Shown piece by piece: positions 6,197 through 14,702 of a stretch of 25,659 nt of DNA; within the stretch, counting starts at the first letter, position 1, and each line of letters begins with the position of its first letter. Location: assembly GCA_002414505.1 (NCBI GenBank), contig DHZF01000116.1, positions 9,088-34,746 of the forward strand. Reading direction: 5' to 3'. The DNA is from Hyphomonas sp. UBA5111 (GTDB lineage: Bacteria > Pseudomonadota > Alphaproteobacteria > Caulobacterales > Hyphomonadaceae). Made by a program: the position numbers and the translations under genes. The notes under the pieces were generated by a model, which worked only from the letters and a program-made list of their open reading frames with translations, did no database searches and was not told the DNA's origin.

Positions 6197-7836
6197 TTGT
6201 CCAGAAGGGCTTCGACCTTTTTCTGGACTGCGCCGTAATCGATCTTGCCGGTCCCGAGTACCGGAATCTCGTCAACATGGTAGACGCGTTTCGGGACGGA
6301 CAATTCCGGCACGCCATGATTCTTGGCCCAGGCAAGGATGTCCTCACGATTGCTCTCGGGCGTGTCGCTGAGCAGGATGACCTGTTCGCCCTTGCGGGGA
6401 TCGGGCAGGGTCACGGCGGCATGCAGATTGTCCGGCCAGATGGCGCTGGCGCAGTTTTCTACCACGGCCAATGAGACCATTTCCCCGCCAATCTTGGCGA
6501 AGCGTTTGACCCGTCCCATGATGCGGATGATGCCCTCATTGTCGATCGCAACAATGTCGCCGGTGTCGTGCCAGCCGCCTTCAGGGCGCTCAAGTACGCC
6601 CGGATTGGAGGGCCGCAAATAGCCCATCATGATGTTCGGGCCTTTGACGTGCAGCCGGCCACCATCCTCGATGCCGTCAACCGGCAGGAGCCTGGATTCC
6701 ATCCCGGACATCAGGCTGCCCACCGTGCCGGGGCGATTGTTGTCCCATTTGTTGGCGGCGATCACCGGCGATGCCTCGGTGGCGCCATAGCCTTCAAGAA
6801 TCTCGATTTCAAATTTGCGGCGAACCAATGAGCGGGTCTCGTCCTTCACGCGCTCGGCGCCGCAGACGGCGAGGCGAATGGAGTCCATGTCTCCGTCAGT
6901 CCCGATCCGGGCGTATTGCGAGATGAACGTGTCTGTCGCGAGCAGGATGGTCGACTGGTTGGCCCGGATGCGCCGGACGATTTCACGCGGCTGAAGCGGC
7001 GAAGGATGGAACATGACCGGAATGCCGGCGACCAGCGGCAGAACCGCGCCGACCGTCAGGCCGAAACAATGGAATGTCGGCAGGGGATTGAAGAGCTTGT
7101 CCGTGTCAGGGTTGAGACCGATGTGCGCGCGCACCTGTTCGACATTGGCCATGACATTCTCATGGCTGAGGACCACGCCCTTGGGCTCACCTTCGGTGCC
7201 CGATGTAAACAGCATCACGCCGGCGGATTTGTAGCGCGACTGCTTGCGCACGAGACCCGGCATGATTGAGCCTACCGCCGCAACCAGCTTGTTGGCGAGC
7301 GTCAAATTTTCCCGGACATCCTCAAGATAAACGATCTCGGCAGATCCCGAGAGTTCGTCCATCAGGTTTTCGAGCCCGCCCAGTTCGACAAATTTGTGAG
7401 CAGTGATGATGCGGCTGATCTCGCCGGCCCGGAGGGCGGCCTTCAGGTTCCGGGCCCCTGCGGTGAAGTTCAGCATGGCCGGAATGCGATTGAAGGCGCT
7501 GAGCGCGAAGAAGCCAATAACGGCGCCGGCGCCGCTGGGCAGCATGACGCCGACCGCTTCACCTGCCTTCGTGCCTTTGCGCAAGGCAGAGCCGAGCGCG
7601 AGCGAGCCCTGTATAAGCTCCTTGTAGGAGAGTTCGCGATCATCGCCATCGATCAGAATCGTCTTGTCAGCGCCAAATTCCTTTCTGGCCCGGAAGAGGG
7701 CGCTGAAAAGGTCAGTTCGCGTGCGGGATGGCTGGTATGGCAAAGGTGCCGGGATGGTCTGTCCGGTCATGATGGCCTTCGTTTCCTCCGAGGCGTTGCC
7801 CCATGTTTTCTGTAACAATCTGTCATTTAACGACAC
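6193..7836 (-). CDS. AMP-binding acyl synthetase (Aas-type acyl-ACP/acyl-CoA synthetase)
   Basis: An adenylate-forming enzyme that activates a fatty acid with ATP and passes it to ACP or CoA. The 547-residue protein shows the AMP-binding P-loop [10 protein letters not shown] (211-220), the aromatic/acidic motif GYGATE (349-354), WHDTGD (422-427), the hinge [12 protein letters not shown] (441-452) and the C-terminal catalytic Lys531 in GTGKIDY. The stretch [14 protein letters not shown]...LLATDTF resembles the synthetase half of E. coli Aas (2-acylglycerophosphoethanolamine acyltransferase/acyl-ACP synthetase), but the PlsC acyltransferase half is absent. The start is read as GTG at 7836, with AGGG about 9 bases upstream. 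The gene is divergent from lipA and convergent with the HxlR gene. Acyl donor (ACP or CoA) cannot be settled from the sequence. Confidence 0.88.
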   Translation of the reverse strand: MSLNDRLLQKTWGNASEETKAIMTGQTIPAPLPYQPSRTRTDLFSALFRARKEFGADKTILIDGDDRELSYKELIQGSLALGSALRKGTKAGEAVGVMLPSGAGAVIGFFALSAFNRIPAMLNFTAGARNLKAALRAGEISRIITAHKFVELGGLENLMDELSGSAEIVYLEDVRENLTLANKLVAAVGSIMPGLVRKQSRYKSAGVMLFTSGTEGEPKGVVLSHENVMANVEQVRAHIGLNPDTDKLFNPLPTFHCFGLTVGAVLPLVAGIPVMFHPSPLQPREIVRRIRANQSTILLATDTFISQYARIGTDGDMDSIRLAVCGAERVKDETRSLVRRKFEIEILEGYGATEASPVIAANKWDNNRPGTVGSLMSGMESRLLPVDGIEDGGRLHVKGPNIMMGYLRPSNPGVLERPEGGWHDTGDIVAIDNEGIIRIMGRVKRFAKIGGEMVSLAVVENCASAIWPDNLHAAVTLPDPRKGEQVILLSDTPESNREDILAWAKNHGVPELSVPKRVYHVDEIPVLGTGKIDYGAVQKKVEALLDN

Positions 7837-7850
7837 TGTCGCAAGCCCTA

Positions 7851-7880
7851 ATGCAAGATTGCATAAACACTCTGCAGTGT
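7851..7880. promoter_or_regulatory. Two adjacent dyads between acyl synthetase and lipA
   Basis: The 86-base divergent region contains ATGCAAGATTGCAT (7851-7864, perfect 6-base arms, 2-base centre), followed two bases later by ACACTCTGCAGTGT (7867-7880, 5-base arms, 4-base centre). Either could be an operator controlling the acyl synthetase gene, lipA or both. No convincing -35/-10 pair was found next to them. Confidence 0.35.
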
Positions 7881-7922
7881 ATTTCCCTTGATGAAACAGT
7901 CGGTCACGTCCATTTTCCCGTC

Positions 7923-8900
7923 ATGGCAAATCTCATCGATCTGACGCAAAGCACCCGCAAGCACAGGCACCCGGAAAAGCAATCGCGGCCGGATACGCCG
8001 CTATTGCGCAAACCCGACTGGATTCGCGTGAAAGCGCCCACATCTCAGGGGTATGCCGAGACTCGCCAGATCGTGAAGTCGAAGGGGCTGGTGACGGTCT
8101 GTGAAGAGGCGGGCTGCCCCAACATTGGTGAATGCTGGGACAAGAAGCACGCCACGATGATGATTCTGGGTGAAATCTGCACCCGTGCCTGCAGTTTCTG
8201 TAACGTCTCCACCGGCAAGCCACTCACACCCGGCCGGGTGGAGGAGGACGAGCCAGGCCGCGTGGCCGAGGCCGTCGCCGAAATGGGCTTGCAGCATGTC
8301 GTCATCACATCGGTGGACCGGGATGATCTGACCGATGGCGGGGCGATGCATTTCGTCAACACAATCGACGCCATCCGAGCGACCTCGCCGGGAACGACAA
8401 TTGAAATCCTGACCCCTGACTTCCTGAGAAAGGATGGCTGGGAGAATCACGTGATCGACGCGAAGCCGGACGTGTTCAACCACAATCTCGAAACGGTACC
8501 GCGCCTGTATCTGTCGATCCGCCCCGGCGCGCGCTATTTCCATTCGCTTCGGCTTCTCCAGAAGGTGAAGGACCGCGACCCGACCCAGTTCACCAAATCC
8601 GGCCTGATGGTCGGCCTTGGCGAGACGAAGGAAGAGGTCATGCAGGTCATGGATGACATGCGGTCTGCGGGTGTCGACTTCCTGACTATTGGCCAATACC
8701 TGCAGCCGACCCGCAAGCATGCGGCGATTGACCGATATGTGTCGCCGGACGAGTTCAAGACTTATGAGGAAATTGCGCGCTCCAAGGGCTTCCTGATGGT
8801 CTCGGCCTCACCGCTGACGCGGTCGTCTCACCATGCTGGCGAAGATTTTGCCCGGCTCCGGGCTGCCCGCGAGGCTCAACTGGCCGCTGCTGCCGTCTAG
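7923..8900 (+). CDS. lipA: Lipoyl synthase (radical SAM)
   Basis: Inserts two sulfur atoms into the octanoyl group on lipoyl domains of pyruvate and 2-oxoglutarate dehydrogenases. The 325-residue protein has the auxiliary [4Fe-4S] ligands Cys60, Cys65 and Cys71 (C-X4-C-X5-C, with PNIGEC), the radical-SAM cluster Cys86, Cys90 and Cys93 in CTRACSFC, and the C-terminal RSS motif (300-302) whose Ser is the fourth auxiliary-cluster ligand. LVGLGET is present as GLMVGLGET (227-235). The ATG at 7923 is preferred because homologues begin near this point, although no clear Shine-Dalgarno precedes it; longer in-frame starts (7803, 7851) would run through the divergent regulatory region. Two bases separate its stop from the coq10 start, so they are almost certainly one transcript. 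Confidence 0.97.
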   Translation: MANLIDLTQSTRKHRHPEKQSRPDTPLLRKPDWIRVKAPTSQGYAETRQIVKSKGLVTVCEEAGCPNIGECWDKKHATMMILGEICTRACSFCNVSTGKPLTPGRVEEDEPGRVAEAVAEMGLQHVVITSVDRDDLTDGGAMHFVNTIDAIRATSPGTTIEILTPDFLRKDGWENHVIDAKPDVFNHNLETVPRLYLSIRPGARYFHSLRLLQKVKDRDPTQFTKSGLMVGLGETKEEVMQVMDDMRSAGVDFLTIGQYLQPTRKHAAIDRYVSPDEFKTYEEIARSKGFLMVSASPLTRSSHHAGEDFARLRAAREAQLAAAAV

Positions 8901-8902
8901 GT

Positions 8903-9361
8903 ATGCCGCATTTCTCGAAATCCGTTCATGTCCCGTATGGCGGGGAACAGGCTTTTGAGCTTGTGTCCGACATCGCGGCCTATCCGGATTTCATCAAATG
9001 GATCACCGCGATGCGGGTCTCCGAAATGATGGCCAAACAGGATGGCAGTTTCACCTGTTTCGGAGAGGCGGCCGTCGGTTTCAAAGGCTTTGTCGAGCGC
9101 TTCACGACGCGGGTCGAAGCTGATCCGAACACCGGCACCGTTACCGCCTCGCTCGTGAAGGGGCCCTTCAGGAAGCTGAAGGCTGAATGGCGCATCCTGA
9201 CGTCCGATCGGGCCGGATCGGACATCTCGCTGGCCATTGATTACGACTTCAAGAACCCGTTCATCGGCATGCTGGCCGCCGCCAACCAGGAACTGGCGGT
9301 CAACAAGATCCTGTCGGCATTTCTGGCGGAAGCCGAACGCCGCTATGGCGGAGCCGCTTAG
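8903..9361 (+). CDS. COQ10/RatA-type START-domain protein (ubiquinone-binding)
   Basis: A 152-residue polyketide-cyclase/START-domain protein of the Coq10 family, thought to bind ubiquinone and support its function in respiration; the related E. coli RatA has also been called a ribosome-association inhibitor. Family features include the start with [30 protein letters not shown], the central [14 protein letters not shown] and the hydrophobic lid region [23 protein letters not shown]. It follows lipA by two bases, an arrangement conserved in alphaproteobacteria and consistent with co-expression of lipoate-dependent dehydrogenases and the quinone pool. Its stop codon overlaps the stop of the convergent pncC gene by four bases (TTAG). 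Confidence 0.9.
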   Translation: MPHFSKSVHVPYGGEQAFELVSDIAAYPDFIKWITAMRVSEMMAKQDGSFTCFGEAAVGFKGFVERFTTRVEADPNTGTVTASLVKGPFRKLKAEWRILTSDRAGSDISLAIDYDFKNPFIGMLAAANQELAVNKILSAFLAEAERRYGGAA

Positions 9362-9849
9362 GCGATCTGCAACTGGATCTGTTTCAGCGCACATTCCATT
9401 GCGGCGAGCCGAATCTGTTGGCGGCCAATGTCTCCGGTCTGGAGCATTTCGTGAATGACGGCGCGGTTTTCCCGTGCGCAGGCGACATGCACCGTTCCGA
9501 CCGGCTTCATCGGGGTCCCGCCGCCGGGCCCGGCCACGCCGGTAATGGAGACGGCGATGTTCGCGCGGCTGGCTTCCAGGGCGCCTTCCGCCATCATGCG
9601 GGCAACCGGTTCGGACACAGCGCCATAATCTGCGATCACGTCTCCGGCGATGCCAAGCATCTCTTCCTTGGCGCGATTTGAATAGGTGACGAAGCCACGC
9701 TCGAAGACCGTTGAACTGCCCGGAATATCGGTCAACAGACCGGCGAGGAGGCCGCCTGTGCAGCTTTCGGCGGTGCAAATCCGCAACCGTGCCTGAGCGG
9801 CATCGTCGAGGATCAGCATGGCGAGATTTCTGAGACGATCTGGAAACAT
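9358..9849 (-). CDS. pncC: CinA C-terminal-type nicotinamide-nucleotide amidohydrolase
   Basis: A stand-alone CinA C-terminal domain that deamidates nicotinamide mononucleotide to nicotinate mononucleotide in pyridine-nucleotide recycling. The 163-residue protein has the nucleophile motif TAESCTGG (26-33, Ser29), [15 protein letters not shown] with the conserved Lys, and the glycine-rich [19 protein letters not shown]. It lacks the N-terminal molybdopterin-binding-like domain of full CinA, as is usual in alphaproteobacteria. The ATG at 9849 is chosen; a GTG at 9858 would add three residues and neither has a strong Shine-Dalgarno. It lies about 50 bases after ispDF on the same strand, probably in one operon, and overlaps the convergent coq10 gene by four bases. 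Confidence 0.9.
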   Translation of the reverse strand: MFPDRLRNLAMLILDDAAQARLRICTAESCTGGLLAGLLTDIPGSSTVFERGFVTYSNRAKEEMLGIAGDVIADYGAVSEPVARMMAEGALEASRANIAVSITGVAGPGGGTPMKPVGTVHVACARENRAVIHEMLQTGDIGRQQIRLAAMECALKQIQLQIA

Positions 9850-9900
9850 GTCGCGCACGATATGAGGTGTTCTGCTCGCCGTGAAGCGAAGATTGAGGGG

Positions 9901-11043
9901 TCAGGTGCTCGTCGTGGCGTAAAGTGTCACCACGGCTTCGGCGGCAATGCCTTCGCGACGGCCGGTAAAGCCCAGACCTTCAGTCGTCGTGGCTTTCACG
10001 CTGACGGCATCGAGCGGTAGATTCAGCAGTTCGGCGGTGCGCGCGCGCATGTCTTCCCGGTGCGGTTTCACCTTGGGGGCTTCGCAAATCACGGTGATGT
10101 CGCAATTGCCGATGGCCAGGCCCTGTTCGCTCACCAATCGCTGGGCTTCCTTCAGGAAGATGCCGCTGTCTGCGTCTTTCCAACGGTCGTCGCTGGGAAG
10201 GAAATGGTCGCCTATATCGCCGAGTGCGGCGGCCCCCAGGATGGCATCCGTCAAGGCGTGCCATGCTGCGTCAGCATCAGAATGGCCTTTGAGCCGCGCT
10301 GAATGCGGAATCTTGATGCCGCACAGGGTGACATGATCGCCCGGCTCGAAGGCGTGGACGTCAAATCCCTTGCCGATCCGCACCTGGCCGGCGGGGGGCA
10401 CCATCAGTCTGGAGACCATGTCGAAATCCTCCGGATAGGTGATCTTGTGCAGCCGGTCCGTCCCGCGCACGAGTTTGACTTCGATGCCCTGAGCTTCGAC
10501 CGCAGCGAGATCATCGACCAGATCGTCGCCCGCTTCTGCGAGCGCCATAGTAATGGCGCCGTATCGGAAAGCCTGGGGGGTCTGGACGCGAAACAGGGCG
10601 TCGCGGGACACGGTTTCGAGCGTCCGGTCCCCCTGTCGTTTCAGGGCATCCTGAACGGGCAGGGCGGGGGCTGCGGCGGCATGCGTCGTCAGGGCCTCAA
10701 GCAAGGCATCAAGGGTCGCATGGGTCAGTCCGGGCCGCGCGGCATCATGGATCAGGACAATCGTGCTGTTATCCGGGTCGGGAATGGCCGCAAGTCCGTT
10801 CCGCACTGACAAGGTGCGGGTCGCTCCGCCTGCAACGCAAATACAGCCCTCTGGCGCAAAGTCCGAGGGGGCGTCTGACCCTGTCACAATGATGATTTGT
10901 TCGACTTTTGGGTGTGACCGGAATGCCGCAATGGACCAATCGATGACGCGTCGGCCATTGAGATCGCACCACTGTTTCGCACGTGCACTCTCTGCTCGGC
11001 GGCCTTGGCCTGCAGCGACAATAATGGCAACCGCCTTGTTCAT
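9901..11043 (-). CDS. ispDF: Bifunctional IspD/IspF (MEP isoprenoid pathway)
   Basis: Fused enzyme for two steps of the methylerythritol phosphate pathway: cytidylylation of MEP (IspD) and formation of the 2,4-cyclodiphosphate (IspF). Residues 1-215 form the IspD domain with the nucleotide-binding [11 protein letters not shown]...KQW (9-25), IHDAARP (98-104) and RVQTPQAFR (152-160). Residues 221-380 form IspF, with the zinc ligands Asp228 and His230 (FDVHAF) and His262 in [10 protein letters not shown], preceded by LKGHSDAD (251-258). Both active sites look intact. The fusion is typical of alphaproteobacteria. ATG at 11043. It is divergent from dusB with a 118-base gap and leads the ispDF-pncC pair. 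Confidence 0.96.
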   Translation of the reverse strand: MNKAVAIIVAAGQGRRAESARAKQWCDLNGRRVIDWSIAAFRSHPKVEQIIIVTGSDAPSDFAPEGCICVAGGATRTLSVRNGLAAIPDPDNSTIVLIHDAARPGLTHATLDALLEALTTHAAAAPALPVQDALKRQGDRTLETVSRDALFRVQTPQAFRYGAITMALAEAGDDLVDDLAAVEAQGIEVKLVRGTDRLHKITYPEDFDMVSRLMVPPAGQVRIGKGFDVHAFEPGDHVTLCGIKIPHSARLKGHSDADAAWHALTDAILGAAALGDIGDHFLPSDDRWKDADSGIFLKEAQRLVSEQGLAIGNCDITVICEAPKVKPHREDMRARTAELLNLPLDAVSVKATTTEGLGFTGRREGIAAEAVVTLYATTST

Positions 11044-11161
11044 ACGACGCTTTTTAGGTGAGCTCGGCGGACATGGCTACAGATGATTGCGGCGGTATCC
11101 GCAGAAAACTGCTTGCATATTGTGCACTTGCGAAAGTCTAAAAAAACGGAAAGATAGGCAA

Positions 11162-12151
11162 ATGACTAATTTTCGAGCACCTCAAGTATGGCTGGCGCCG
11201 ATGTCAGGGGCCACAGATGCGCCCATGCGGCGTCAGGCGAGCCGTTTCGGCGCGCCGGCTGTCGTGTCCGAAATGGTAGCCGGAGACATGCTCGCGGCTG
11301 CACGGCCGGACGTTGTGCGGCGGACCTGCCGGCATGATGGAGACGGTCATTGGATCGTTCAACTGGCCGCGAGCAAGCCTGAGGCCATGCGGGTTGGCGC
11401 GCAGCTGCTTAGAGAGACCGGTGTGGATGTCATCGACATCAATATGGGATGCCCGTCCCGGCAAGTGACAGGCGCGCAGTCCGGCTCTGCCCTCATGCGG
11501 GATTTCCCGCTGGCACTGGAGATCATCCAGGCGGCGCTGGAGGGGGCGGGCGATCTGCCGGTGACCCTGAAGATGCGCCTTGGTTGGGATGATCAGAGCC
11601 TGAATGCGCCGGAAATTGCGGTCGCGGCGGAGCGTATGGGTATCTGCATGCTCACCGTTCATGGTCGTACGCGCTGCCAGTTCTACAAGGGCGAGGCGGA
11701 TTGGGCGCGTGTGGCCGACACGGTTCAGGCCGTGTCCGTGCCCGTGATCGTCAATGGCGATATCGGATCAATTGAGGACGCTGAAGACGCGCTTGCGGCA
11801 TCTGGCGCTCATGGCGTGATGATCGGACGGTCGGCCATGGGGCGTCCGTGGTTACCGGGTCAGATCGCGGCGCATCTTGAAGGGCGCCGTTTCGAAATAC
11901 CAAGCCTTTCGGTTCAATTGGACAGTCTGCTGGAGCAGGTGTCTGACAGTGTCGAACTCTATGGAGCGTTTCTGGGCATCCGCACGGTGCGCAAGCATAT
12001 ATCAGCAGCGATTGATGCCGTGGCATTGCCGATAGACCCGGACACACGCCGCCAGCTCCGGTCGGAACTGTGCCAGATCAGCGATGCCAATGAGCTGAAG
12101 GCAGCGCTGCGGCGTGTTTACTCGAAAACCAGGGAAATGGAGGCTGCGTGA
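11162..12151 (+). CDS. dusB: tRNA-dihydrouridine synthase DusB (NifR3 family)
   Basis: FMN-dependent reductase that converts specific uridines of tRNA D-loops to dihydrouridine. From the ATG at 11162 it has 329 residues: the TIM-barrel start [13 protein letters not shown] (11-23), the catalytic-Cys motif [12 protein letters not shown] (Cys97), SGSALMRD, the conserved Lys/Arg strand LKMRLGWD, the histidine-bearing VHGRTR and the phosphate-binding VNGDIGS...[11 protein letters not shown]. An upstream in-frame ATG at 11087 would add 25 residues rich in Cys and Lys that do not resemble the family. The gene heads the dusB-ntrB-ntrC chain, the classic nifR3-ntrBC arrangement; its TGA shares one base with the ntrB ATG. 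The leader has a weak TTGCAT plus TCTAAA promoter-like pair with an 18-base spacer. Confidence 0.95.
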   Translation: MTNFRAPQVWLAPMSGATDAPMRRQASRFGAPAVVSEMVAGDMLAAARPDVVRRTCRHDGDGHWIVQLAASKPEAMRVGAQLLRETGVDVIDINMGCPSRQVTGAQSGSALMRDFPLALEIIQAALEGAGDLPVTLKMRLGWDDQSLNAPEIAVAAERMGICMLTVHGRTRCQFYKGEADWARVADTVQAVSVPVIVNGDIGSIEDAEDALAASGAHGVMIGRSAMGRPWLPGQIAAHLEGRRFEIPSLSVQLDSLLEQVSDSVELYGAFLGIRTVRKHISAAIDAVALPIDPDTRRQLRSELCQISDANELKAALRRVYSKTREMEAA

Positions 12152-13224
12152 TGGCGAGTGATATTGCATTGTCTGCTCCGAGACTGGGTGACCTGTCTCC
12201 GATTGCCTTGCTGCTGATCGATTCCCGTCGGAAAGTTGTCGAGGTTAATGCGGCTGCGGAGAGCCTGTTGCAGCTGTCCCGACGTGGCCTGCGCAGCAAA
12301 CCCTTGAGCGAGATCATCTATCATGACTCTCCGGTCTTCGAGCTGCTCGACCGGGCCGAGCGTACGGTGGGTGATATCGCAGCCCCGGGCACGCCGATCA
12401 CAGGCCCCGGTCTGTTGTCACGCCAGATCTGTGACATCTGGGTCAGATCGACCGATGATAATGGCTACATGATCGCGATGTGCGAGGCTGCCACGCGCGA
12501 CGTGAATGACTCGGCTGCGGGCGTTGCCGGCTTCGGCCGCATCCTGGGGCACGAAGTCAAGAACCCGCTCGGGGGCATTATTGGCGCGGCACAATTGCTT
12601 GAGCGGCAATCGGTCGACGGGCAGGCAGAGCTCCTGGAGATCATCAAGGATGAAGCGCGCCGCATCGAACGGCTGGTAAACCGTTTGTCCGCCTTCGAAT
12701 TGTTTTCGGCCCCGCATATGGAGCCGTTCAACATTCATGCGCTGCTGGAGCGCGTGCTTGCATCTGAACGGGCCGCGATGGGCAGCAAGATTGAATTCAA
12801 GCGGGATTTCGATCCGTCCCTGCCGCCGGTCATCGGCGACTCAGACCATTTGCAGCAGGCTTTCCAGAATGTGATCCGCAATGCGGCCGAGGCCGCTATG
12901 GAGGGAGGGGCGCCCGGCAAGGTGACGGTGCGCACTTCCTATGCGGCTGGCCTTTCCTTCCGGCAGGCCCGGCTTGGCGCCGGCCTCCGGCGGGCCATGC
13001 TCGTCTCCGTCGAGGACACCGGCAAAGGCATTCCCCGCAATCGGCAGAATACAATCTTTGAAGTGTTCCAGAGCAGCAAATCCGGCGCCCGTGGGCTTGG
13101 GCTGTCGATTGTGAAGGAAGTGGTGACCGCTCATGGCGGTCAGATTCGTGTAGACAGCGTGCCGGGCTCGACGCGCTTTTCAGTATTGCTGCCGCTAGGC
13201 ACAGGGGAAAAGACTGATGGCTGA
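12151..13224 (+). CDS. ntrB: Nitrogen-sensing histidine kinase NtrB (NRII)
   Basis: Cytoplasmic sensor kinase/phosphatase that, under control of PII proteins, sets the phosphorylation of NtrC according to nitrogen supply. The 357-residue protein has an N-terminal PAS domain (about 15-115, with LLIDSRRKVVEVNAAAE), the H-box GHEVKNPLGGIIGAAQLLE (His134), the N-box FQNVIRNAAEAA (238-249), the G1 box VEDTGKGIP (287-295) and a G2 box ARGLGLSIVKEV (313-324). No membrane segment is present. The ATG at 12151 overlaps the dusB stop (TGATG), implying translational coupling; a GTG three bases earlier is also in frame. It overlaps ntrC by eight bases. GAAQLLE after the H-box is characteristic of NtrB as opposed to other kinases. 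Confidence 0.95.
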   Translation: MASDIALSAPRLGDLSPIALLLIDSRRKVVEVNAAAESLLQLSRRGLRSKPLSEIIYHDSPVFELLDRAERTVGDIAAPGTPITGPGLLSRQICDIWVRSTDDNGYMIAMCEAATRDVNDSAAGVAGFGRILGHEVKNPLGGIIGAAQLLERQSVDGQAELLEIIKDEARRIERLVNRLSAFELFSAPHMEPFNIHALLERVLASERAAMGSKIEFKRDFDPSLPPVIGDSDHLQQAFQNVIRNAAEAAMEGGAPGKVTVRTSYAAGLSFRQARLGAGLRRAMLVSVEDTGKGIPRNRQNTIFEVFQSSKSGARGLGLSIVKEVVTAHGGQIRVDSVPGSTRFSVLLPLGTGEKTDG

Positions 13225-14593
13225 GAAGACCGTTCTGCTTGCAGAAGATGATGCAAGCATTCGATTGATTGTGAACCAGACGCTCGTCGCCGCAGGCTAT
13301 GAGGTCCGCGCCACGAGTTCCCCCGAAGCGTTGGAGCGTTGGGTTCGCAATGGTGAAGGCGACGTCGTCGTCTCCGATGTGTTCCTCGGCGATGCCTCCA
13401 TCTTTGACCTGCTGCCCTCCTTGAAGCTGGCACGACCTGACCTGCCCTTCATTGTGATGAGTGGTCAGAACACGATCCTTACGGCGGCGTCGGCGGCGCA
13501 ACATGGTGCGTTCGATTATTTGCCAAAGCCTTTCGACATCGACACCCTGTCCGGCCTTGTCCAGCGCGCCCTGAAGTCTCAGCCGAAAGTCTCGGCCCGC
13601 GCGATCAATCCGGAATCACAGAAAGCCATCAGCGATGCTGGCCTGCCGCTGATCGGCCGGTCCGATGCCATGCAGGAAGTCTATCGGATCATCGCCAAGG
13701 TGATGAACACCGATCTGACCGTCCTGATCGAAGGGGAGAGCGGGACCGGCAAGGAACTCGCTGCCCGCGCGATCCATCAATTGGGCGACGCCAAGAATGG
13801 CAATTTCGTTGCACTGGACCTGGCCGCTTTGCCCGCCTCGGAAATCAATCGCCAGCTGTTCGGCCACAACGGCGAACAGGGCGCCGTCCACCAGAAGGGG
13901 GGCACACTGTATCTGGACGAGATCGGAGACCTGCCGGCGGAAGCCCAGACGCAGCTTGTCAAACTGATGCGGGATTCCAGCGGCGCGCGGATTATTGCGT
14001 CCACCCGCCGGAACCTTGGCCGGCTCGTCGATGACGGCAAGTTCCGGGAAGATCTCTATTACCGGCTTAACGTCGTCCGACTGACCATGCCGCCGCTGCG
14101 CCTGCGCAAGGAAGACATTACGGAACTGGCCCGCGCCTTCCTGATCCGTGCGCAGCGCCAGGGACTGGCGGCAAAGACGCTGGACAAGTCGGCGCTGGAC
14201 CTGCTGACGGCCTATGACTGGCCGGGCAATGTGCGCGAACTTGAAAACCTTGTCCTGCGGCTGGCTGTGCTGTGCCCGGACGAGACGATCACGCTGCGCG
14301 ATGTTGAACGTGAGCTGCGCGCGGGGGCGAGCGAGCAGAAGGGGTCTAGCGCGGGTTTTGAGAAGGACATTGAAACACTGCTCCACCGCTATGTGATGGG
14401 CGATCTCATCGCGAGCGGGGATCATGAGGATTCGAGTGTGTATTCGAATGTCATCGACCAGGTCGAGCGGCCCCTTATCCGGCTCGCTCTCTCGGTGACG
14501 GCGGGCAACAAGGTCAAGGCGGCGCAATTGCTCGGCATGAACCGCAACACATTGCGGGCCAAGATCAATGCCCTTGGCATTGCAGAAGAGTGA
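13217..14593 (+). CDS. ntrC: Nitrogen response regulator NtrC lacking the GAFTGA loop
   Basis: DNA-binding response regulator paired with NtrB for nitrogen assimilation. The 458-residue protein has a receiver domain (phosphoacceptor Asp54, Lys104 in YLPKPFD), an AAA+ domain (Walker A GESGTGKE 173-180, Walker B LYLDEI 231-236, arginine region FREDLYYRLN) and a C-terminal Fis-type helix-turn-helix (about 428-452, KAAQLLGMNRNTLRAKI). Between LFGH (214-217) and GGTLYLDE only about ten residues remain where E. coli NtrC has about twenty, and GAFTGA, the sigma-54 contact loop, is gone. A second loop before sensor I (after LMRD, 250-253) is also about twelve residues short. By analogy with Rhodobacter capsulatus NtrC, it probably acts with sigma-70 polymerase or as a repressor. 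The ATP-binding core is intact. It overlaps ntrB by eight bases. Confidence 0.95.
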   Translation: MAEKTVLLAEDDASIRLIVNQTLVAAGYEVRATSSPEALERWVRNGEGDVVVSDVFLGDASIFDLLPSLKLARPDLPFIVMSGQNTILTAASAAQHGAFDYLPKPFDIDTLSGLVQRALKSQPKVSARAINPESQKAISDAGLPLIGRSDAMQEVYRIIAKVMNTDLTVLIEGESGTGKELAARAIHQLGDAKNGNFVALDLAALPASEINRQLFGHNGEQGAVHQKGGTLYLDEIGDLPAEAQTQLVKLMRDSSGARIIASTRRNLGRLVDDGKFREDLYYRLNVVRLTMPPLRLRKEDITELARAFLIRAQRQGLAAKTLDKSALDLLTAYDWPGNVRELENLVLRLAVLCPDETITLRDVERELRAGASEQKGSSAGFEKDIETLLHRYVMGDLIASGDHEDSSVYSNVIDQVERPLIRLALSVTAGNKVKAAQLLGMNRNTLRAKINALGIAEE

Positions 14594-14622
14594 TTGACTG
14601 ATACGCCGACTGTGGCTTTACT
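14594..14622 (+). promoter_or_regulatory. Candidate sigma-70-type promoter for ntrYX
   Basis: TTGACT (14594-14599, five of six -35 bases) is followed after 17 bases by TTTACT (14617-14622, four of six -10 bases). It begins immediately after the ntrC stop, in the 109-base ntrC-ntrY gap, by far the largest gap between dusB and trkH. It would allow ntrYX to be transcribed independently of ntrBC. Only sequence matching supports it. The rest of the gap holds no clear terminator: a GTGG/CCAC mini-stem has no following T-run. Confidence 0.35.
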
Positions 14623-14702
14623 GCACCACTGTTGCTTTTGAGGCACGTAAGTGTGTCTGAAGGGCAACGGGCCGGGGTGGCCATGTGTAGAGCGGTGTAT
14701 CG

